Assembly (NCBI RefSeq): GCF_041321145.1
Contig: NZ_JBGGWA010000002.1
Location: 620,001-684,000 of the forward strand
Length of the DNA: 64,000 nt
Direction: 5' to 3'
Origin: Paraburkholderia sp041321145
GTDB lineage: Bacteria > Pseudomonadota > Gammaproteobacteria > Burkholderiales > Burkholderiaceae
The notes below the pieces were generated by a model, which was not told where the DNA came from, did no database searches, and saw only the letters and a program-made list of their open reading frames with translations. Shown piece after piece: positions 1-8,025 of this stretch. Every line of letters begins with the position of its first letter. Positions within the stretch are counted from its first letter, which is position 1. The position numbers and the translations under genes were made by a program.

Positions 1-46
1 CTTGCGCGGCGGCTTCGACGTCGGAGGGAACGTATTTTTCGTGCAT
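1..46 (-). CDS. leuS: Leucyl-tRNA synthetase, N-terminal tip (partial)
   Basis: Only the first 15 codons lie in the window; the gene continues off the left edge. The minus strand reads MHEKYVPSDVEAAAQ, which matches the N terminus I associate with Burkholderia LeuS, the class I synthetase that charges tRNA-Leu. The gene is on the same strand as exbD, about 190 bases downstream of it. The identification rests on a very short stretch and on the remembered gene order, so it is probable rather than certain. Confidence 0.7.
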   Translation of the reverse strand, partial: MHEKYVPSDVEAAAQ

Positions 47-119
47 GGTGTGATGGGATCGCTGGGTTCGGTGCTTTCGCACCGGCCGCTTTGGTGCTCT
101 GTTGGATGAAATGGCGTCG

Positions 120-152
120 TTTCCCCTTCTGCCGGGGAAAGGGCTGATTATA
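120..152 (-). promoter_or_regulatory. Candidate leuS -10 element and exbD-distal hairpin
   Basis: On the minus strand a perfect TATAAT (147-152) lies about 100 bases before the leuS start, but no good -35 is visible at normal spacing. Just downstream of it, TTTCCCC (120-126) pairs with GGGGAAA (134-140), a small hairpin that could end the exbD transcript, although no T-run follows. Both assignments are weak. Confidence 0.3.
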
Positions 153-238
153 CCGTCCGCGGACGGGTGCGCCGCGTGCCGTGGTGCGCGGGATGGGTGC
201 TGCCGCCGGCTACGACCGGCGCACTCGCTCGACCGTCG

Positions 239-676
239 CTAATGGCTTGCGCCCGGCGGTGGCGGCTCCGTCACGAAGCCAATCCGCTCGAGGCCGGCCT
301 GCTGGGCCGCGCCCATCACCTGGGCGATCACCTCGTAGCGCGTGGAGCGTTCGGCGCTTAGCTGGATCTCCGGCTGGTCAGCCTGCGCCTGCTTGCCCGC
401 TTGCGCGAACTGCGCACGCATCTGCTGCATCGTGATGACCTTGCCGTTCCAATACAGCTTGCCGGCGGCATCGATTGAAAGAGCAATGGTGTGCGGCGTT
501 TGCCGCGCGGGGGCTGCCGCGACTTTCGGCAGATCGAGCCGGATGGCGTGCGTGAATAACGGCGCGGTAATGATGAAAATCACGAGCAACACAAGCATCA
601 CGTCGATCAACGGCGTCATGTTGATCTCGGCCATTGGCGCGGCCGTCTGCTTTTTCTCGAGTCCGCCGAATGCCAT
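239..676 (-). CDS. exbD: ExbD/TolR-family biopolymer transport protein
   Basis: This is a 145-residue inner-membrane protein of the ExbD/TolR family, the partner of an ExbB/TolQ channel that uses the proton gradient to energise outer-membrane transport through TonB. It has a short cytoplasmic N terminus, one membrane segment at about residues 22-42 with the conserved aspartate (D25, in TPLIDVMLVLL), and a periplasmic domain. A strong AAGGAGG site precedes the ATG. It lies 24 bases after the exbB-like gene, so the two are surely co-transcribed. ExbD is preferred to TolR because no tol/pal genes are near and fur is close by, but the two families are hard to separate by sequence. Confidence 0.88.
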   Translation of the reverse strand: MAFGGLEKKQTAAPMAEINMTPLIDVMLVLLVIFIITAPLFTHAIRLDLPKVAAAPARQTPHTIALSIDAAGKLYWNGKVITMQQMRAQFAQAGKQAQADQPEIQLSAERSTRYEVIAQVMGAAQQAGLERIGFVTEPPPPGASH

Positions 677-700
677 GTCGCCTCCTTCTGTCTTCCAGAC

Positions 701-1423
701 TCAGCGGTGCGCCTGAGGGGTTCTGGCCTGGGCTTGCTGAGGCTGGGGCCGGGGCTGCTCCGCCGGCGCGCATACATAGGCGTGCAGATCGTGCGCGAAA
801 CCGTCGAGTTCCTCCGACAACTGCCGCACCAGCCGCCCGAGCACGTTATAGGCGAGCACCGCCGGAATTGCGACCACGAGGCCGAAGGCCGTCATGATGA
901 GCGCCTCGCCGACCGGACCCGCGACGTTTTCGATCTGCGCCTGACCGCTCGCCGCGATGCTGCCGAGCGCGTGATAGATGCCCCAAACTGTGCCGAGCAA
1001 GCCGACGAACGGCGCCGTGCTGCCCACCGAAGCGAGCAGCACCTGGCCGAATTCGAGCCGCCGCTGCGACGCGTTGAGCGCTTGGCGCAGCGCCCGCAAC
1101 ACCCGCTCGCCGCGCTCGACGCGGGCGAGCAGCGCGCCCGGAATGTCCACTTCGGCGGCATGCAGCGCAGCTTCGGCGAGCGGCGTGAAGATGCGCTCGC
1201 GGTCCACGCGCTTCAATGCCGCGACGCCCTCAGACAGCGTGGGCGCTTGCCAGAACTGCGCGATCGCCGGCGTGGCCTGCCGTTTGGCGCGCGTGAGAAT
1301 CCAGCTTTTGACGATCAGAAAGCACCAGCTCGCAATCGACATAGCCAGCAGCACATACGCGACGCCATGCGTGATCGCGTCGCTGGTTTGCAGGTAATGG
1401 AGGATGCCGCTGCTGCCTGCCAT
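701..1423 (-). CDS. exbB: MotA/TolQ/ExbB proton channel family protein
   Basis: This 240-residue inner-membrane protein forms the proton channel that works with the adjacent ExbD. The start at 1423 (MAGSSG) was chosen because AGGTCAG lies just upstream and because upstream in-frame codons read like non-coding sequence. The first membrane helix is at about residues 18-38. The second and third lie in the C-terminal half, where the typical Gly/Thr-rich motif TAPFVGLLGTVWGI and the segment ALIMTAFGLVVAIPAV are seen. A charged cytoplasmic loop sits between helices 1 and 2. The C terminus is a short Pro/Gln/Ala-rich tail. It is 64 bases downstream of dapB on the same strand. Confidence 0.87.
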   Translation of the reverse strand: MAGSSGILHYLQTSDAITHGVAYVLLAMSIASWCFLIVKSWILTRAKRQATPAIAQFWQAPTLSEGVAALKRVDRERIFTPLAEAALHAAEVDIPGALLARVERGERVLRALRQALNASQRRLEFGQVLLASVGSTAPFVGLLGTVWGIYHALGSIAASGQAQIENVAGPVGEALIMTAFGLVVAIPAVLAYNVLGRLVRQLSEELDGFAHDLHAYVCAPAEQPRPQPQQAQARTPQAHR

Positions 1424-1460
1424 CTGACCTCGCCGTGGGAAAGTGATTACAAGGGCGCGC

Positions 1461-1479
1461 CGGGTCCGCAACGGACCCG
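1461..1479 (-). other. Intercistronic hairpin between dapB and exbB
   Basis: CGGGTCCG and CGGACCCG (1461-1468 and 1472-1479) form a perfect 8-bp stem with a CAA loop in the 64-base gap between dapB and exbB. No T-run follows on the minus strand, so it is more likely to stabilise or attenuate the mRNA than to be a full terminator. Confidence 0.4.
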
Positions 1480-1487
1480 GGAGGCGC

Positions 1488-2285
1488 TCACCGCAGGCCG
1501 AGCACGTCCTGCATGTCGAAGAAGCCGTTCTTGTGGCCTTCGAGGAAACGCACGGCGCGCAGCGCACCTTGAGCGTATGACAGACGGCTCGCCGATTTGT
1601 GCGTGATTTCGATGCGCTCGCCGATGCCGGCAAACAACACCGTATGGTCGCCGACGATGTCGCCGCCGCGAATCGCCGAAAAGCCGATCGTGGACGGATC
1701 GCGTTCGCCGGTCACGCCTTCGCGGCTGTAGACCGCACAGTCGTCGAGATTGCGGCCGAGCGCATGGGCGATCACTTCGCCCATGGTCAGCGCGGTGCCG
1801 GACGGCGCGTCGACCTTGTGACGGTGATGTGCCTCGATGATTTCGATGTCGTAGCCGGTGGCGAAATGCTTCGCGGCGTATTCGAGCAGCTTCAGCGTCA
1901 CATTGACGCCGACGCTCATGTTCGACGAAAACATGACGGCGATCTTGTCCGCCGCGGCGCGCAGTTGCGCTTTCTGCTCGTTGTCGAAACCGGTCGTGCC
2001 GATCACCATTTTGACGTCGTGGCGCTGCGCGGCTTCCAGATGCATCAGCGTGCCTTCGGGACGCGTGAAGTCGATCAGGTAGTCGGATTCGGCGAACACG
2101 CGTTCGATGTCGTCGGTGAGCATCACGCCCGTCTGTTTGCCGAGAAACGCGCCGGCGTCCTGGCCGAGCTGCGGGGAGTCCGCGCGGTCGAGCGCACCGG
2201 ACAGTGTGGCGCCTGAATCGTTGAGGACGGTTTCGATGAGCATCCGGCCCATACGGCCCGATGCGCCAGCAATGGCAATTTTCAT
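1488..2285 (-). CDS. dapB: 4-hydroxy-tetrahydrodipicolinate reductase
   Basis: DapB reduces the DapA product to tetrahydrodipicolinate with NAD(P)H in the lysine and meso-diaminopimelate pathway. The 265-residue product has the usual length. The N-terminal nucleotide-binding motif GASGRMGR is at residues 7-14, and the substrate/catalytic motif EAHHRHKVDAPSGTA is present with both histidines and the lysine. The start at 2285 (MKIAIAG) is the family start; the open frame continues upstream but reads as non-coding. It follows bamE on the same strand after 163 bases, with a strong hairpin between them. Confidence 0.97.
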   Translation of the reverse strand: MKIAIAGASGRMGRMLIETVLNDSGATLSGALDRADSPQLGQDAGAFLGKQTGVMLTDDIERVFAESDYLIDFTRPEGTLMHLEAAQRHDVKMVIGTTGFDNEQKAQLRAAADKIAVMFSSNMSVGVNVTLKLLEYAAKHFATGYDIEIIEAHHRHKVDAPSGTALTMGEVIAHALGRNLDDCAVYSREGVTGERDPSTIGFSAIRGGDIVGDHTVLFAGIGERIEITHKSASRLSYAQGALRAVRFLEGHKNGFFDMQDVLGLR

Positions 2286-2384
2286 GGCTACGAGGGTTCG
2301 AAAGGCAAAACCCGGCAAATGCGGGCAAAAGCGGCGGCGGACAGCACGCCCGGGCGTCGCACCACAATGGGAAAACAGAGACCT

Positions 2385-2428
2385 GACGGGCACCGCGCGC
2401 AACGCGTTGCTCGCGCGCCGTGCCCGTC
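2385..2428 (-). terminator. Strong hairpin downstream of bamE
   Basis: GACGGGCAC... at 2385 pairs with ...GTGCCCGTC ending at 2428, extended by GCGCG/CGCGC, giving a long GC-rich stem just past the bamE stop. The minus-strand sequence after it is only moderately T-rich (TCTCTGTTTTCCC), so termination may be partial and dapB may have its own promoter. Confidence 0.45.
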
Positions 2429-2448
2429 TTAAGACACGGACAGCTCGA

Positions 2449-3282
2449 TTAGCCGCCCGTTCCCGAAGCTGCAGAAGAAGAGGTCAGCGGCGCATTATGC
2501 ATCGAGCTGCCGTTACTGCTTTGCGGCCCCGTGGGTCCTACCGGATTGTCCTGCGTGCCCGGAGTTTGCGGCGGCGGCGGACGGTGGAACTGGAACTGCG
2601 GCTGGCCTGCGGAGGTTGGCCCTTGCGTCGGAATACCGCCACCGTTGGCGGTCGGCGCGGTGGAGCGCACCGACGACGGCGCCTTACCCGACGGCGATTG
2701 CACCGCATTGGTCACACGATTGGCGGCTTGCGCGGCTGCGGCGTTGGCATCCGTGGACGGCACGGCCGCCGCGGTGGCACCCTCGACGGACGGCGAGCGC
2801 GTGGTGTCCACGGCGACCGGCGCCGCGGCCGCCGGCGCGCTGGCGCCACTCGAGGCGCTAGCCACGTTCGGCACGGCGGCCTTCTTGCCGCGCTTGTCGC
2901 CGTCGATTTCCGCCAGCAACTCGAGGTTGGACGGCAAATCTTCGCCGCCCGACCAGCTGGCTAGGCGATCGCCCGCGAACATGACCACGAAGTCGCGCTG
3001 CTGCACGACGTTGGTCGAGCCGCGCTTGAAATAGAACACGTAGTCCCAACGGTCCGCGTGGAACATGTCGGTCAGCAACGGCGTGCCGAGCAGCTGGCGC
3101 ACTTGAGCGCGCGACATGCCGACTTGCATCTGCGCAGCGGCCTCTTTCGAGACGAAATTGCCTTGCACCACCGTAATACGGTACGGCGTAATGCTCTGGG
3201 CAATGCGCTGCGTCAGGCTGTCGTAGGTGGAACATCCGGCAAGAACCGCGACAGTCGCAACAGCGATCAAGGTACCCCGCAT
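2449..3282 (-). CDS. bamE: Outer-membrane assembly lipoprotein BamE with long low-complexity tail
   Basis: BamE is an outer-membrane lipoprotein of the BAM complex that inserts beta-barrel proteins. The start at 3282 follows GGGGAG by a few bases; an in-frame ATG at 3321 is a longer alternative. A lipobox VLAGC puts the lipidated Cys at residue 17. The SmpA/OmlA fold follows at about residues 20-125, with family motifs YRITVVQGNFVS, VGMSRAQVRQLLGTPLL and DRWDYVFYFKRG. The remaining 150 residues are an Ala/Ser/Pro/Thr-rich tail ending in a Pro/Gln- and Ser-rich segment. That tail is absent from the enterobacterial protein of about 113 residues. It is divergent from fur. Confidence 0.93.
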   Translation of the reverse strand: MRGTLIAVATVAVLAGCSTYDSLTQRIAQSITPYRITVVQGNFVSKEAAAQMQVGMSRAQVRQLLGTPLLTDMFHADRWDYVFYFKRGSTNVVQQRDFVVMFAGDRLASWSGGEDLPSNLELLAEIDGDKRGKKAAVPNVASASSGASAPAAAAPVAVDTTRSPSVEGATAAAVPSTDANAAAAQAANRVTNAVQSPSGKAPSSVRSTAPTANGGGIPTQGPTSAGQPQFQFHRPPPPQTPGTQDNPVGPTGPQSSNGSSMHNAPLTSSSAASGTGG

Positions 3283-3440
3283 GCGGCTCCCCCGGTAGAT
3301 CAATTGAGATTTTGAAATCATTTCACTCACCGTGCGGGCCCGCTGACGAGCCGCGCGAGTTTCATTCCATCGAAGATGACCAGAACGGCAAAAACACATT
3401 ACTATGAGAGCCCAGCATTGTACTCTAGGGATCCCTTGTC

Positions 3441-3869
3441 ATGACCAATCCAACCGATCTCAAGAATATCGGGCTCAAGGCGACCCTTCCGCGCCTCAAA
3501 ATCCTTGAGATTTTCCAGCATAGCCCCGTGCGCCACCTGACCGCAGAAGACGTCTACCGCAACCTGTTGCACGAAGAACTCGATATCGGCCTCGCAACCG
3601 TGTATCGCGTGCTGACGCAGTTCGAGCAGGCCGGCCTGCTCTCGCGCAGCAACTTCGAATCGGGCAAGGCGGTGTTCGAACTGAACGAGGGCTCGCACCA
3701 CGACCATCTCGTGTGCCTCGATTGCGGGCTCGTCGAAGAATTTTTCGACTCCGAAATCGAGAGCCGTCAGCAATCCATCGCGAAGGAACGCGGCTTCAAG
3801 CTGCAGGAACATGCGTTGGCGCTGTATGGCGCGTGTACCAAGGAAAATTGCCCGCATCGCAAGCACTAG
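3441..3869 (+). CDS. fur: Ferric uptake regulator
   Basis: Fur is the iron-responsive repressor: with Fe(II) bound it blocks iron-uptake promoters. The 142-residue protein has the winged helix at about residues 1-80. Metal-site residues are visible: HHDH at 86-89, the CLDC pair (C92, C95) and a C-terminal CTKENC pair (C132, C137). It diverges from bamE, a conserved arrangement in beta-proteobacteria. It is followed by a bidirectional terminator. Confidence 0.97.
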   Translation: MTNPTDLKNIGLKATLPRLKILEIFQHSPVRHLTAEDVYRNLLHEELDIGLATVYRVLTQFEQAGLLSRSNFESGKAVFELNEGSHHDHLVCLDCGLVEEFFDSEIESRQQSIAKERGFKLQEHALALYGACTKENCPHRKH

Positions 3870-3926
3870 TGTGGAACTAGCGCGATGCCGGCCGCGTCGG
3901 GGTGCGCGGTCCAGCAGAAGCCAATG

Positions 3927-3965
3927 AAAAGACCCGGCCGATGAAAATCGCGCCGGGTCTTTTTT
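3927..3965 (+). terminator. Rho-independent terminator of fur
   Basis: GACCCGGC (3931-3938) pairs with GCCGGGTC (3952-3959), flanked by AAAA on the left and TTTTTT on the right, so it can act for fur and for the converging allA transcript. Confidence 0.88.
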
Positions 3966-4017
3966 GCCTGCCGGTTTTTTACACGCGGGCGCGGCTGCCC
4001 TTACCGTCAGTCTTGCC

Positions 4018-4530
4018 CTACGCCACCCGCTCCGCGCGAGCTTCGAACGCCAGCCGCCACGGCTCGGACAAAGACAATTCGTCGCAGTTGGGCTGCTCGC
4101 CGCCACGATCGACCACCAGGAAATCGCTCACCTGATCGAGCGCCAGCAGCGGATGGTGCCATACACCTTTCGCGTAGTTCACGCCCTGCCAGCCGTTGCT
4201 CCAGAAGGCCCGCATCTGCGCCGGATCGAACTCGCCCGCCGGCGCGACGACCACCAGATACCCGCGCGCAGTTAAAGGCACGAAAGCCTGACTGCCCAGC
4301 GGATGCCGCTCCATCATCGTGATTTCGATCGGCAACGTGCGCGGCTGCGCGCGAAACAGATTGATCAGCGGACGGCCGCCGTTTTCCGTGACGTCGACGT
4401 TGGCGAGGTCGTGATAACGCTCGGTCGTGCCGCCGTTGATCGGGAAATGGCGCGCGCCGCCCAGCTCAATGACGTCGCCGAACGGCGCGAAGGCCGCGCG
4501 CGTCAGACGCTCCATCTGCAATGTCTTCAT
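4018..4530 (-). CDS. allA: Ureidoglycolate lyase
   Basis: AllA splits ureidoglycolate into glyoxylate and urea, the last step of the allantoin/allantoate route that recovers nitrogen from purines. The 170-residue product has the usual length and family motifs: the N-terminal LTRAAFAPFGDVIE, FRAQPRTLP, the conserved MERHPLGSQAFVPL segment and the GVWHHPLLAL histidine motif. It begins 13 bases after allantoicase on the same strand, so the two consecutive enzymes are co-transcribed. Confidence 0.94.
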   Translation of the reverse strand: MKTLQMERLTRAAFAPFGDVIELGGARHFPINGGTTERYHDLANVDVTENGGRPLINLFRAQPRTLPIEITMMERHPLGSQAFVPLTARGYLVVVAPAGEFDPAQMRAFWSNGWQGVNYAKGVWHHPLLALDQVSDFLVVDRGGEQPNCDELSLSEPWRLAFEARAERVA

Positions 4531-4543
4531 CGACGCGCCTCCG

Positions 4544-5554
4544 TTATGCGATCTCGCCCCACAAACGCAGGCGCGACACGCCGCCGTCCGGGAAGATATT
4601 GAAACGCACGTGCGTCACCGGTCCGAGCGACGCAATGTCGTCTGCGAACGTGTGCACGTGATCCATCTGCAGCTTCTGTTCGCCGAGCAGCACGGGCCAG
4701 AACATCGCCTGCGTGACGAGCGAATCGTCCGTGCCGCCCGTCACCGAGGCCGCCTGCAGTGAACAGCGATCGGGGAAATTGCCCTTGAAGTGCGCGGTGT
4801 CGACTTCGATCTTGCGAATCACGCCCGGCCGCGCAAGCGCGACGATCGCCCAATCATTGCCAGGCTCACGACGGCGTCGCGTTTCCCAGCCGTCGCCCAT
4901 GTTGACGCCGCGCCCTGGCATCAGCATCTGCGAGGCCGGCCCGAAATGCTGGTTGTTCGCGGCGACGAGATAGGCGCCGTTTTCGATCGCGGCGAGGTCC
5001 AGCAGCGTGCCGCGCTCGACGCGCTCCCAGTCGCGCTTCGGTTGGCCGTACACGCGCAGACGCGCGAGACCGCCGTCGGGATACAGATTCACGCGCAGAT
5101 GGGTAAAGGCACGCGTGTCGTTCACTTCAACGTAATGGTGCTGGTTGCCCTGCAGCGTGGTGGCCGGCACGAGCGGTTGCCAATCCGCGCTGTCGGGCGG
5201 AACGTCGCCGTCCACGTGACACGCGTCGATCGACGCAGCGGGCGGAAAGTTGCCGGTGAAGTGGCTGGTGTCCAGATCGACGCCGTGCACGACGCCCGGC
5301 CGCGCGAGCCGCACTATGCAATAGTCGTGGCCGGTGGTGCGCTTGCGGCGCGTTTCCCAGCCGTCCATCCACTTGCCGTGGTCGTCGTACTTGCCGGGGA
5401 TGAACACCGCCGGTTGCGGCTCGAGCATGCGTTCTTTCGGCGCGAAGAATTCGTCGCTCGCGTGAAGCGCCTGCGCACCCAGACGCGGGTCGGCGAGGTT
5501 CATATAGCGACGGGTGAAAGCGGGAGCGTTGGGGTCAAGGATCGGATTAGCCAT
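4544..5554 (-). CDS. alc: Allantoicase
   Basis: Allantoicase hydrolyses allantoate to ureidoglycolate and urea, feeding AllA next to it. The 336-residue product shows the typical duplicated fold: two related halves each carry a DGWETRRRR-like motif (DGWETRRKRTTGHDYCIVRL in the first, DGWETRRRREPGNDWAIVAL in the second), followed by RPGV and a DT.HF.GNFP segment. The start at 5554 (MANPILDP) was chosen over an upstream in-frame ATG at 5602 from family resemblance; the ribosome site is weak. The dctA-type gene lies about 130 bases upstream on the same strand. Confidence 0.95.
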   Translation of the reverse strand: MANPILDPNAPAFTRRYMNLADPRLGAQALHASDEFFAPKERMLEPQPAVFIPGKYDDHGKWMDGWETRRKRTTGHDYCIVRLARPGVVHGVDLDTSHFTGNFPPAASIDACHVDGDVPPDSADWQPLVPATTLQGNQHHYVEVNDTRAFTHLRVNLYPDGGLARLRVYGQPKRDWERVERGTLLDLAAIENGAYLVAANNQHFGPASQMLMPGRGVNMGDGWETRRRREPGNDWAIVALARPGVIRKIEVDTAHFKGNFPDRCSLQAASVTGGTDDSLVTQAMFWPVLLGEQKLQMDHVHTFADDIASLGPVTHVRFNIFPDGGVSRLRLWGEIA

Positions 5555-5686
5555 AATCTCAGTCAGTCGACGAAAAGTGAAGGAGAGCCGCGGCGGGTTC
5601 ACTGCATCCGCCGGGGCAGAAAGCGCGCTGCATGAGCGCGCTGGATAGCGATGGATCAGGCGACAGTGCGACGTGATCGTGCGCTG

Positions 5687-7015
5687 TCAGACGGCCGGGG
5701 CATGCTCCACGACAGCGGACCCGGCAACGGTTTCTTCGCCGGCAGGAACGTAGCGCAGCGCTTCGTCACGGTTCAGCACGCGATGGGCGCGCGCCCGGTC
5801 GATATCGTTTTCCCACACGGCGACCACCACCGTGGCGACGCAGTTGCCGATCAGGTTGGTCAGCGCGCGGGCAATGCCAACGAACCAGTCGACCGGCAGG
5901 ATCAGCACGAGGCCAAGCACGGGAATCGCCGGAATCGCGGACAGCGTGGCGGCCAGAATCACGATGGCCGAGCCGGGAATGCCGTGCGCGCCCTTCGACG
6001 TCACCAGCGACACCAGCACCACCACAATCAGATCGTGGGTCGACAGCGGCGTGTTGGTGGCCTGCGCGATGAAAATCACCGCGAGGGTCAGATAGATGGA
6101 GAAGCCGTCGAGATTGAAGGAGTAGCCCGTTGGAATCACCAGCCCGACAGTCGAATCCTTGACGCCCATCCATTCGAGCTTGCGCATGATCTGCGGCAGC
6201 ACGGCATCGGACGAAGCCGTACCCAGCACGATCGACAGCTCTTCGCGCAGATAGCGGATCAGCTTGAAGATGCTGAAGCCGGCCAGCCGCATCACCACGC
6301 CCAGCACGACCGCCACGAACACCAAGCAGCTCGCGTAGAACACCAGCACCAGCATGCCGAGTTGCTTGAGCGACTCGACGCCATAGGTGCCGGTCGTGAA
6401 CGCGATCGCGCCAAGCACGCCGAGCGGCGCGAGCTTGATGATGAAACCCATCACGCGGAAGAACACCTGCGAAAGCTCGTCGATCAAGCCGCTGACGCGC
6501 TGCGCCTTTTTGCCGAGCAGCGAGAGGGCCGAGCCGAACAGCACCGAAAACACGAGGATTTGCAGGATGTCGCCGGTCGCGAATGCGTTGATCGCCGTGT
6601 CGGGAATGATCTTCAGCAGAAAGCCGGCCGTGTCCTTGAGGCTCTTTGCGTGTTCGGTGTAGGTCGACAGCGAAGCGGGGTCGAGCGATTGCAGGTTGAT
6701 GTTCATGCCGACACCGGGCCGCGTTGCATAAGCCAGCACCGCGCCGATCACCAGCGCAATCGTCGTCATGACCTCGAAGTAGACCACCGCCTTCAGGCCG
6801 ACACGCCCCACTTTGCGCAGATCGCCGGCGTTCGCCATGCCGCTCACCACCACGCAAAAGACGATCGGGCCGATCACCATCTTGATCAGCTTGAGAAAGC
6901 CGTCCCCGAGCGGGCGCAGCGATTGGGCGAAATGCGGGAACACGGCGCCGATCACGATGCCCGCCACCAACGCGATGACGACCCGGCCAAACAGTGAATT
7001 GAAAAATTTCAACAC
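5687..7015 (-). CDS. dctA: DctA-type C4-dicarboxylate:cation symporter
   Basis: This 442-residue inner-membrane protein belongs to the DAACS (SLC1-like) family; DctA imports fumarate, malate, succinate and related acids. Eight membrane helices and two re-entrant loops are expected. The family signatures GTASSDAVLPQIM (serine-rich hairpin), PTGYSFNLDG and TSKGAHGIPGSA are present. An AGGAGG site precedes the ATG. A clear sigma70 promoter and a FadR-like operator lie upstream. The position in front of allantoicase and ureidoglycolate lyase makes it possible that the real substrate is a ureide acid such as allantoate; that is inference. The name follows the family. Confidence 0.9.
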   Translation of the reverse strand: MLKFFNSLFGRVVIALVAGIVIGAVFPHFAQSLRPLGDGFLKLIKMVIGPIVFCVVVSGMANAGDLRKVGRVGLKAVVYFEVMTTIALVIGAVLAYATRPGVGMNINLQSLDPASLSTYTEHAKSLKDTAGFLLKIIPDTAINAFATGDILQILVFSVLFGSALSLLGKKAQRVSGLIDELSQVFFRVMGFIIKLAPLGVLGAIAFTTGTYGVESLKQLGMLVLVFYASCLVFVAVVLGVVMRLAGFSIFKLIRYLREELSIVLGTASSDAVLPQIMRKLEWMGVKDSTVGLVIPTGYSFNLDGFSIYLTLAVIFIAQATNTPLSTHDLIVVVLVSLVTSKGAHGIPGSAIVILAATLSAIPAIPVLGLVLILPVDWFVGIARALTNLIGNCVATVVVAVWENDIDRARAHRVLNRDEALRYVPAGEETVAGSAVVEHAPAV

Positions 7016-7049
7016 GGCTTCCTCCTGGTAAAAATTCTCATCTGTTCAG

Positions 7050-7064
7050 ACTGGTCCGACCAGT
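7050..7064. promoter_or_regulatory. FadR-like operator downstream of the dctA promoter
   Basis: ACTGGTCCGACCAGT is a perfect 15-bp palindrome whose core TGGTCCGACCA equals the E. coli FadR consensus as I remember it. FCD-type GntR regulators bind such TGGT-N3-ACCA sites. It lies just downstream of the dctA -10 box, about +7 to +21 of the transcript, a typical repression position. The divergent GntR gene is the obvious candidate binder. Confidence 0.75.
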
Positions 7065-7077
7065 ACTGTTATGGCAA

Positions 7078-7106
7078 ATAGTAGGAAACCGATATACTGG
7101 CGTCAA
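7078..7106 (-). promoter_or_regulatory. Sigma70 promoter of dctA-alc-allA
   Basis: On the minus strand TTGACG (7101-7106) and TACTAT (7078-7083) are separated by exactly 17 bases, a good match to the housekeeping consensus. Transcription would begin near 7070 and run over the operator at 7050-7064. Confidence 0.65.
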
Positions 7107-7205
7107 GGGTTCGTTAAACGGTGTTTACCCGCTCTTTTTTCAGCGTTTCGGGGCCGGATTGCATGCTTTTGGCGGACTCGCCGTACGAGCACAGTGAACG
7201 CGTAT

Positions 7206-7224
7206 TACAATGCTGGTCAGACCG
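7206..7224 (+). promoter_or_regulatory. Candidate -10 and second operator of the GntR gene
   Basis: TACAAT (7206-7211) is a plausible -10 element. It is followed at once by CTGGTCAGACCG (7213-7224), whose core GGTCAGACC is a 9-bp palindrome resembling the dctA operator. The geometry suggests that the regulator represses its own gene. No strong -35 is seen. Confidence 0.45.
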
Positions 7225-7243
7225 CGCACCCAAGTGAGCCACG

Positions 7244-7936
7244 ATGAAAAACGTTCCGCATACCGTTACCGATGCCGCCATCGCGACCATCCGCGAACGG
7301 ATTGAAGCGGGCGTCTATCCCGTGAGCAGTTTGTTGCCCGCGCAGCGTCAGCTCTCCGAAGAGCTGGCGATCAGCCGCGCCTCGCTGCGAGAGGCGCTCT
7401 CGACACTCGAAGCGCTCGGTTTGCTGGTAATACGACCTGGTAAGGGCGTGTACGTGGAAAGTGCGCAAGCCACGGCCGCGCAATCGTGGCGCTTCGCGGC
7501 GCAGTCGTCACTGCCTGATACGTACCAGATGCGTTTCGCGCTCGAAGGCTTTATCGCGCGCATGGCTGCGCGGGCTGTCAGCGATTCCGACCTTGCCTGG
7601 TTCGAAGACAACATCGCCGCCATGCAGACGGCGCTCGCCTGCGACGAACTCGATGAAGCCGCCCGCCTCGACTACGACTTCCACATGCGCATCGTGAGCA
7701 TTGCCGGCAACGCGGCGATCGAGTCGATCCTGAGCAGCGCTGCGGAAATAATGAAGGAGAGCCAGCGGATGCCGTTCTATCGGCGCGAGTTGGTGCTGTC
7801 CACGTACACCGAACATCGGGCGATTCTCGACGCGCTCACGGCGCGTGATTCCGCGGCGGCAGGCAAAGCAATCGAAACCCATATCTCGAACGCCGCCCAG
7901 CGCGCCGGCGTCTATTTCCCCACGCCGCAGGCGTAA
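7244..7936 (+). CDS. GntR-family regulator, FadR/FCD subfamily
   Basis: The 230-residue protein has a GntR winged helix at about residues 5-72 with the typical run LLPAQRQLSEELAISRASLR and a wing ending in GKGVYV. An all-helical FCD ligand-binding domain follows at about 85-220, with motifs MRFALEGFIARMAA, DYDFHMRIVSIAGN and TEHRAILDAL. The aspartate and histidines of this type usually bind a metal that contacts an organic acid. It is divergent from dctA-alc-allA, with operator-like sites in both promoter regions, so it probably controls ureide or dicarboxylate use. The ligand cannot be read from the sequence. Confidence 0.9.
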   Translation: MKNVPHTVTDAAIATIRERIEAGVYPVSSLLPAQRQLSEELAISRASLREALSTLEALGLLVIRPGKGVYVESAQATAAQSWRFAAQSSLPDTYQMRFALEGFIARMAARAVSDSDLAWFEDNIAAMQTALACDELDEAARLDYDFHMRIVSIAGNAAIESILSSAAEIMKESQRMPFYRRELVLSTYTEHRAILDALTARDSAAAGKAIETHISNAAQRAGVYFPTPQA

Positions 7937-7967
7937 AAAAGCCGCTCCGAAGAGCGGCGGTTTTTCT
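7936..7967 (+). terminator. Rho-independent terminator after the GntR gene
   Basis: GCCGCT (7941-7946) pairs with AGCGGC (7953-7958), preceded by an A-run and followed by TTTTT, so it can also serve the converging gap gene. Confidence 0.8.
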
Positions 7968-8025
7968 CTGCCCTACTATGCGGCGAGCTTAAAGCCAGCC
8001 GCGAGGGCAAACGAAGCAAACCAGC

